A stretch of 64,000 nucleotides of DNA from Cytidiella melzeri (Eukaryota > Basidiomycota > Agaricomycetes > Polyporales > Irpicaceae): NCBI GenBank assembly GCA_022592445.1, contig JABYQR010000065.1:94599-158598 (forward strand), read 5' to 3'. The notes under the pieces were generated by a model. That model was not told the origin of the DNA, searched no databases, and was given only the letters and a program-made list of their open reading frames with translations. The position numbers and the translations under genes are program-made. The stretch's first letter is position 1. Each line of letters begins with the position of its first letter. This document shows, piece after piece, positions 62,101 to 64,000 of this stretch.

Positions 62101-62700
62101 GCGTAAGGGTACACCCATACACACACTAATAATTGTTTTCATGACATGCAGATAGCAGGGTTGTGACTGCACGACCATTTGAAACACCCCAACGGAGCTC
62201 ATCCAAACGAGGTGCAAAGCGCAAGGTAACAGAAATGGATGTGAGTTCCAGATCCTGCAATTATAGTGCATGCTCTCATTTTCTGTGGGCAGAAGCAAGC
62301 AGGCGGAGGTTTTCAAGCTAATCCAATCGCTTCCAGCTCTCAATCTCAACATCATGAGAGCTATACTGGTGCTGCATATGCTGATTCACAGTGGCAGCGT
62401 TCACTTTCTTGGCCAGCAGCACAGCCAGGTCCTCACATCTCTGAGTCCGGGGAATTACCATACTTCCCACCTGCATTCATGCCCCCATCCCAATCTACAT
62501 TCTCCTTTCCTCACCCAACACACACCATAAACACGCAAACACCATTTCCGCTGCCGCACCCGTCACACACCATTCAAGACATACCAATCAACCAGCAAAC
62601 ACACCCTTCAGGGCCTCCGGAGCCTCAATCCTTCAATCGCTTCTCGCGCTGGACCCATGCATCGCCGTTTGGGCCCAATAACGATAACAATAATATGTAA
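59163..62700 (+). pseudogene. Decayed copy of a repeated, transposon-like Agaricomycete gene
   Basis: I recognise a long protein family present in many copies in mushroom genomes and behaving like a mobile-element gene. Blocks in order: FKVPFDKLYGSYPEH; VFID then VSGNVSKQW; VVYASNANLPREMIEKEFSV; GGDNPMQAEECSHNGLGCNL with FCRTCKV; DTPTEILHTVLLGVVKYFW; STERYESFNHVFRLSCIHSN; CAVNTQHNC. The N-terminal third has at least four single-base frameshifts (59,42-59,83 kb). From about 60200 the frame is largely open with plausible introns, and it ends with a Pro/Ser/His-rich tail at 62700 (FPHPTHTINTQTPFPLPHPS). I know of no proven function; a link to DDE-type transposases is only a suspicion. Confidence 0.62.
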
Positions 62701-62999
62701 TAATGTATTGTAGTTTAGAAATAGAGGCTCATGTTCACTTGTGTCTCTCGCAATCTCATTTCCTGTGGCCTCATTGTTGACCAAACAAAGGTAAACATTG
62801 GTGCGCTTATATCGATTTGAGCGCTTGCCATGTTTCTCCAGGTCGCGCTGGTTGCTCGTCGCTCAACGCCCTCGATGAGTGTCTTCGACGACCTCTTCTG
62901 TGCTAACGAGCACCTGTCGCTCAATACCACCGCGGCCTCAAGCCTGTCCTTCCCTCCCCCGTCTCTAAGTTATCATCCTGCCAGCACTAGCGAGACGAC
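62701..62999. other. Intergenic region before the right-edge gene
   Basis: No feature beyond an open frame (62830-63177) that conflicts with the frame of the following exons. It may contain an upstream exon of that gene. Confidence 0.3.
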
Positions 63000-64000
63000 G
63001 ATGGACTCGACCACGTTCCACACCTTTCTCGATCGGATGGCACCGAATCCACCTCCTCGATCAGCACTGGCCCTTTCCCCGTTGGCTCTATCCGTCGTCG
63101 CCGCCGTGACAGCTCCCCCGATATGGGACCCGAACGCAAGAAGCAGGCGTTGTTGTTCGCGCGCAGCAGATGCTTAGAGTACCAACTCGAGGAGACCGCA
63201 GCTGACTATTTCAGCCAGGTAAGTGCTCACCTGTCGTGATACCATATTGCTTACCCATTCGCATCACAGCTCGATGCTGACCAGAGGAGCATTGAGACTT
63301 ACATCCTTGTCAAGGCCCACTTCTTGTCGAAGACCACGGAAACGCTGCAGTCCAAGTCCTACAAGGTGCGTATCGCTGACCATCGCGCACCAACTGACCA
63401 ATTCTCAAGCACCTGCAGGCGCACGTTCAAGATCAGGTTTTGGTGGTGATGGTGAGTCCGAATATCCCGGCCTACCTCAAGAACGCGGTCGATATTGTCA
63501 TGGTGAGTCGCGCGATATGCTACATACGCTGGCACTGACCACATTCTAGAACTTCATCAAAGAGTCCCCCGAGTGGTTCAAGCTCGACCGTGCAACCCTG
63601 CACTCCATGGAGAAATGGAGGATCATTCGGACGACCGTCAGCAACGCGATGACCCGCCATCGTTCGGACATCAAAGCCATCGTAAGTTCACTCATTTGCT
63701 CTTCGACGCGCACAATTTGGCACACACTGATCATTACTATCACACTACAGATCGCAGCCTCGCTCGTCTCGAGCACGGACAAACTCAAGCCCCGCACAGG
63801 GGCTCAGGACATTATCGCCATGGTCAACGAGATCGCGCCGGAGTATATCAATACCGACTGCTCTCACTATACTCGCTTCGCCTTCCTTGTAAGTGTCATA
63901 TCAGTACGCTCCCTATTGCGCTAACCCCAACCTTCAGCGTCAGTGTTACCTCAAGCATCGCCAAGTTCAAGCCAACGCCACCGAAGGCACAAGCACCGCA
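63000..64000 (+). CDS. Unknown protein, 5' end uncertain, cut by window edge
   Basis: Five exons join in frame. The first, to 63219, ends RKKQALLFARSRCLEYQLEE and TAADYFSQ. The others are 63270-63365, about 63420-63492, 63550-63681 and about 63752-63890, and a sixth opens at about 63939 and runs out of the window. All donors are GT (gtaagt, gtgcgt, gtgagt). The product is mostly helical and charged (FIKESPEWFKLDRATLHSME, KLKPRTGAQDIIAMVNEIAP). It resembles small unknown proteins found in several copies in Agaricomycetes. The Met at 63123 is a possible start, but the frame is open back to about 63000 and an upstream exon is likely. Confidence 0.55.

Overview
The window comes from a basidiomycete fungus, most likely an Agaricomycete. 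Protein-coding genes are dense and split by many short introns (about 40-70 nt). Several products belong to families expanded in mushroom-forming fungi: a BTB protein, a 7-TM protein and a large repeated transposon-like protein. The retroelements are fungal chromovirus-type Gypsy, Copia and a LINE. The species cannot be named from the sequence alone. Exon borders given here were read by eye from splice sites and family conservation.

Layout. 1-7.8 kb: conserved genes. These are an ER-membrane TAPT1/EMP65-like protein (minus, cut by the window edge), cohesin SMC3 (plus) and the respiratory supercomplex factor RCF1 (minus). 8.3-20 kb: a nested retroelement block. A chromodomain Gypsy element carries two solo LTRs, each with a 5-bp target duplication. 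It abuts a truncated Copia element, which in turn cuts off a minus-strand LINE. 20.7-25.6 kb: an island with an ArsB/NhaD-like transporter and a secreted S28 serine peptidase. 26.4-35.8 kb: a second Copia element with near-identical LTRs, an initiator-tRNA anticodon-loop primer site, an unexplained intact 470-codon ORF in its leader, and a third solo LTR inside its 3' LTR. 36.2-58.5 kb: conserved genes again. These are RAP1 (BRCT plus Myb), a GH63 glycosidase, a 7-TM protein, a RhoGAP protein, a mitochondrial carrier, an RGG-box coiled-coil protein, a BTB protein and an unknown. 59-62.7 kb: a decayed copy of a repeated Agaricomycete transposon-like gene. 63-64 kb: a partial unknown gene.

How the parts relate. 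The genes do not form one pathway. SMC3 and RAP1 act on chromosomes, RCF1 and the carrier in mitochondria, TAPT1/EMP65 at the ER, GH63 in sugar metabolism and RhoGAP in polarity signalling. The main story is the retroelement layering and its decay. Ten in-frame stops in three unrelated retroelements are all TGA, and several sit where the family has arginine, which suggests CpG deamination at CGA codons. The three solo LTRs show that LTR-LTR recombination is trimming elements. Copia-2 LTRs carry clusters of perfect Gcn4-type sites.
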